From Calliopsis andreniformis (Eukaryota > Arthropoda > Insecta > Hymenoptera > Andrenidae): a stretch of 64,000 bases of DNA. The notes below the pieces were generated by a model. The model had not been told where the DNA came from, did not search any database, and saw only the letters and a program-made list of their open reading frames with translations. Positions 62,168 through 64,000 of this stretch are shown here, piece after piece. Made by a program: the position numbers and the translations under genes. Location of the stretch: the NCBI RefSeq assembly GCF_051401765.1, contig NW_027480594.1, positions 62,001 through 126,000 of the forward strand, given 5' to 3'. Numbering within the stretch: position 1 is the stretch's first letter; every line of letters begins with the position of its first letter.

Positions 62168-63742
62168 GTGATCAATACTCAATCTTCAATACTCAACCCT
62201 CAATCCTCAATCCTCAACCCTCAATCCTCAATCCTCAATCCTCAATCCTCAATGCCCATTTCCCAAACCTCAATCCTCAACCCTCAGCCCTCATCCTCAA
62301 ATCTCAATTCTCAATCCTCAATCTTCAATACCCAATCCTCAGTTTCAATCCTCAATCCTCAATCCTCAATTCTCAATCCTCAATCCTCAGTCCTCAGTCC
62401 TCAAACCGCAATCCTCAACCCTCAGCCCTCATCCTCCATCCTCAATCCTCAATCCTCAATCCTCAATCCTCAATCTTCGATCCTCAATTCTCACTCCTCA
62501 ATCCTCAATCCTCAATCCTCATTCCTCAAACCTCAATCGTCAACCCTCAGTTCTCATACTCAATTCTCAATTCTCAATCCTCAACCCTCAATCCTCAATC
62601 TTCAATCCTCAATAATCAATCTCCAATTCTAGATCCTCAATCCCCAATCTTCAATCCTTAATCCTCAATATTCAATGCCCAATCCCCAGTACACAATCTT
62701 CAATCCTCGATGCTCGATCCTCAATCCTCAATCCTCAGTCCTCAGTCCTCAATCTTCAATCCTCAAACCTCAATCCTCAACCGTCAGTCCTCATTCTCCA
62801 TCCTCAATCCTCAATCCTCAATCCCCAATCTTCAATCCCCAATACTCAATCTTCAATCCTCAATCCTTAATCCTCAATCCTCAATCCTCAATCCTCAGGC
62901 ATCAATACTCAATCTGCAATACTCAATCCTCAATCCTCAATCCTCAATCCTCAATCCTCAATCCTCAACCATCAATCCTCATTCCTCAGACCTCAATCCT
63001 CAACCCTCAGTCCTCATCCTCAATTCTCAATTCTCAATCCTCAATACTCAATCTGCAATCCTCAATCCTCAAACCTCAATCCTCAATCCTCATTCTTCAA
63101 TCCTCAATGCCCAATCCTCAATCCTCAACCCTCAATCCTCAATCCTCAATCCTCAATCCTCAATGCCCATTTCCCAAACCTCAATCCTCAACCCTCAGCC
63201 CTCATCCTCAAATCTCAATCCTCAATCCTCAATCATCAATCCTCAATCTTCAATCCTCAATCCTCAACCCTCAATTCTCAATCCTCAAACCTCAATCCTC
63301 AACACTCAATTCTCAATCCTCAATCTTCAACCCTCAATCCTCAATCCTCAAACCCCAATCCTCAATCCTCAGGCATCAATACTCAATCTTCAATACTCAA
63401 TCCTCAATCCTCAATCCTCAATCCTCAATCCTCAACCCTCAATCCTCATTCCTCAAACCTCAATCCTCAACCCTCGGTCCTCATCCTCAATTCTCAATTC
63501 TCAATTCTCAATCCTCAATACTCAATCCTCAATCTTCAATACTCAGTAATCAACCTCCAATCCTAGATCCTCAATTCCCAATCTTCAATCCTTAATCCCC
63601 AATCTTCAATCCTTAATTCTCAATCGTCAACCTTCGATCCTCAATACTCAATCTTCAATCCTCAATCCTCAATCCTCAATCCTCAATCCTTAATCCTCAA
63701 TCGTCAATCCTCAATCCTCAATCCTCAACCATCAATCCTCAA
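62168..63742 (+). repeat. Copy of the 52.14-53.72 kb block
   Basis: It is almost identical to 52144-53718 at offset 10,024 (1432 heptads exactly). The preceding sequence differs (CTCAGTGATC here, CTCTGTGATC there), and after about 63742 the copies diverge at CAACCATCAATCCTCA. This is one of the most recent long copies in the window. Confidence 0.88.
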
Positions 63743-64000
63743 TCCTCAATCCTCAATCCTCAATCCTCAATCCTCATTCTTCAATACTCAATACCCAATC
63801 CTCAATCTTCAATCCTCAATCCTCAATCCTCAATTCTCAATCCTCAATCCTCAGTGCTCTGTCCTCAAACCTCAATCCTCTACCCTCAGCCCTCATCCTC
63901 CATCCTCAATCCTCAATCATCAATCCTCAATCTTATGTCCTCAATATTCAATCTTCTATCCACAATCCTCAATCCTCAATCCTCAATCCTCAGTGATCAA
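63743..64000 (+). repeat. Start of a further HOR unit, cut by the window end
   Basis: A heptad run leads to GTGCTCTG at 63854, CTTATGTCC and CTTCTATCCAC near 63933-63955, and CAGTGATCAA at the last bases. This is the beta-type unit start, so the HOR array continues beyond the window. Confidence 0.85.

Larger units (their letters stand above)
1..64000 (+). repeat. Heptanucleotide satellite array, unit TCAATCC
   Basis: Every line of the window is a head-to-tail run of TCAATCC and its point variants, always in the same orientation. G is almost absent from the + strand and appears mainly as scattered A-to-G changes (CTCAGTCC). No inverted copy, transposon, telomeric block or unique sequence interrupts it. 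Length changes are mostly multiples of 7 bp, apart from recurrent 6-bp units. Both window ends lie inside the array, so its true length is unknown. A eukaryotic heterochromatic satellite is the likely nature; this is inference from structure, because no gene is present to place the organism. Confidence 0.97.

Noticed and set aside
60933..62171. The longest open frame (412 codons) as a repetitive surface or adhesin-like protein.
   Set aside because: Its parent copy at 54853 breaks at 378 codons, and the extra length comes from the short local duplication near 61.94 kb. The same peptide is read in the other frames nearby.
2689..62640. TCTAGA sites as integration or attachment sites.
   Set aside because: They lie inside in-register heptads (AATTCTAGATCC) and recur once per repeat unit, so they are repeat variants that merely make useful restriction landmarks.
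2187..63595. More than fifty + strand open frames of 62-412 codons, such as 33711-34847, 42170-43306 and 60933-62171.
   Set aside because: All read the same degenerate heptapeptide in all three frames, overlap one another in different frames (52651 and 52686; 29904 and 30043), start at chance GTG or ATG variants, and end where point changes or 6-bp slips create stops. None has a conserved domain, ribosome site or codon bias apart from the repeat.
1..64000. A telomere array.
   Set aside because: The heptamer GGATTGA lacks the TTAGGG or TTTAGGG core and the array is far too degenerate and HOR-structured for an active telomere. Derivation from a telomere-like repeat cannot be excluded but nothing shows it.
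1..64000. A CRISPR array.
   Set aside because: Periodicity is 7 bp without unique spacers; the larger repeats are hundreds to thousands of bases and contain no spacer-like unique sequence.
1..64000. CENP-B box or other known centromere motif.
   Set aside because: The + strand is nearly G-free and I saw no site with both TTCG and CGGG at the needed spacing on either strand. Centromere identity therefore remains open.

Overview
The whole 64 kb window is one satellite-type tandem array. I see no unique flanking sequence, RNA gene, transposon or credible protein gene. The base unit is the heptamer TCAATCC (opposite strand GGATTGA), repeated head to tail in one orientation with many point variants (TCAATCT, TCAGTCC, TCAACCC, TCAATAC, TCATTCC, TCAATTC, TCAAACC). 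The + strand is almost free of G, so strand asymmetry is extreme throughout. Tens of kilobases of degenerate heptamer with nested higher-order repeats (HORs) is typical of eukaryotic constitutive heterochromatin (pericentromeric, subtelomeric or sex-chromosome satellite). The sequence does not identify the species or the chromosomal position.

Four levels of organisation can be read. (1) The 7-bp unit. (2) An ancestral block of roughly 0.2-0.44 kb, recognisable by a signature (AAACCTCAATCCTCAACCC, then CAG, then a 6-bp slip such as CCTCAT or CCTCGT). (3) HOR units of about 2.8 kb on the right and about 0.9, 1.0, 1.2, 3.05 and 5.2 kb elsewhere. (4) In the 32-52 kb core, a 5.65 kb dimer of two unit types, here called alpha (2818 bp) and beta (2830/2831 bp). 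A second landmark is a 112-bp block of 16 strongly altered heptads (begins AGAATATCATCAATTC; here the 'AGAATAT element'), found 28 times counting its variants.

Layout: 1-3.54 kb, old mosaic; 3.54-4.98 kb, the most divergent block, with a 411-bp duplication; 4.98-15.7 kb, mosaic of segmental duplications (1213-bp tandem, 1034-bp tandem, 7.25 kb and 6.2 kb spaced copies); 15.7-28.8 kb, two full copies and one partial copy of a roughly 5 kb unit that contains 905-bp subrepeats; 28.8-32.3 kb, transition; 32.31-52.00 kb, seven nearly identical 2.8 kb HOR units, two of them recombinant; 52.0-64.0 kb, rearranged HOR pieces duplicated at 6.09 kb and 10.02 kb. Copies are most alike in the core and least alike at the left end, as expected if recent homogenisation centred on the core.

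The many long + strand open frames are a by-product of the repeat. Seven is 1 mod 3, the unit has no stop codon, and every + frame therefore reads the same heptapeptide SILNPQS, while the opposite strand meets TGA every 21 bases in every frame. I annotate none of them as a gene. The most informative observation is arithmetic: within the one unit I checked in full, the 7-bp register is exact except at ten 6-bp sites, and the residue of every core unit length modulo 7 fits the number of such sites.
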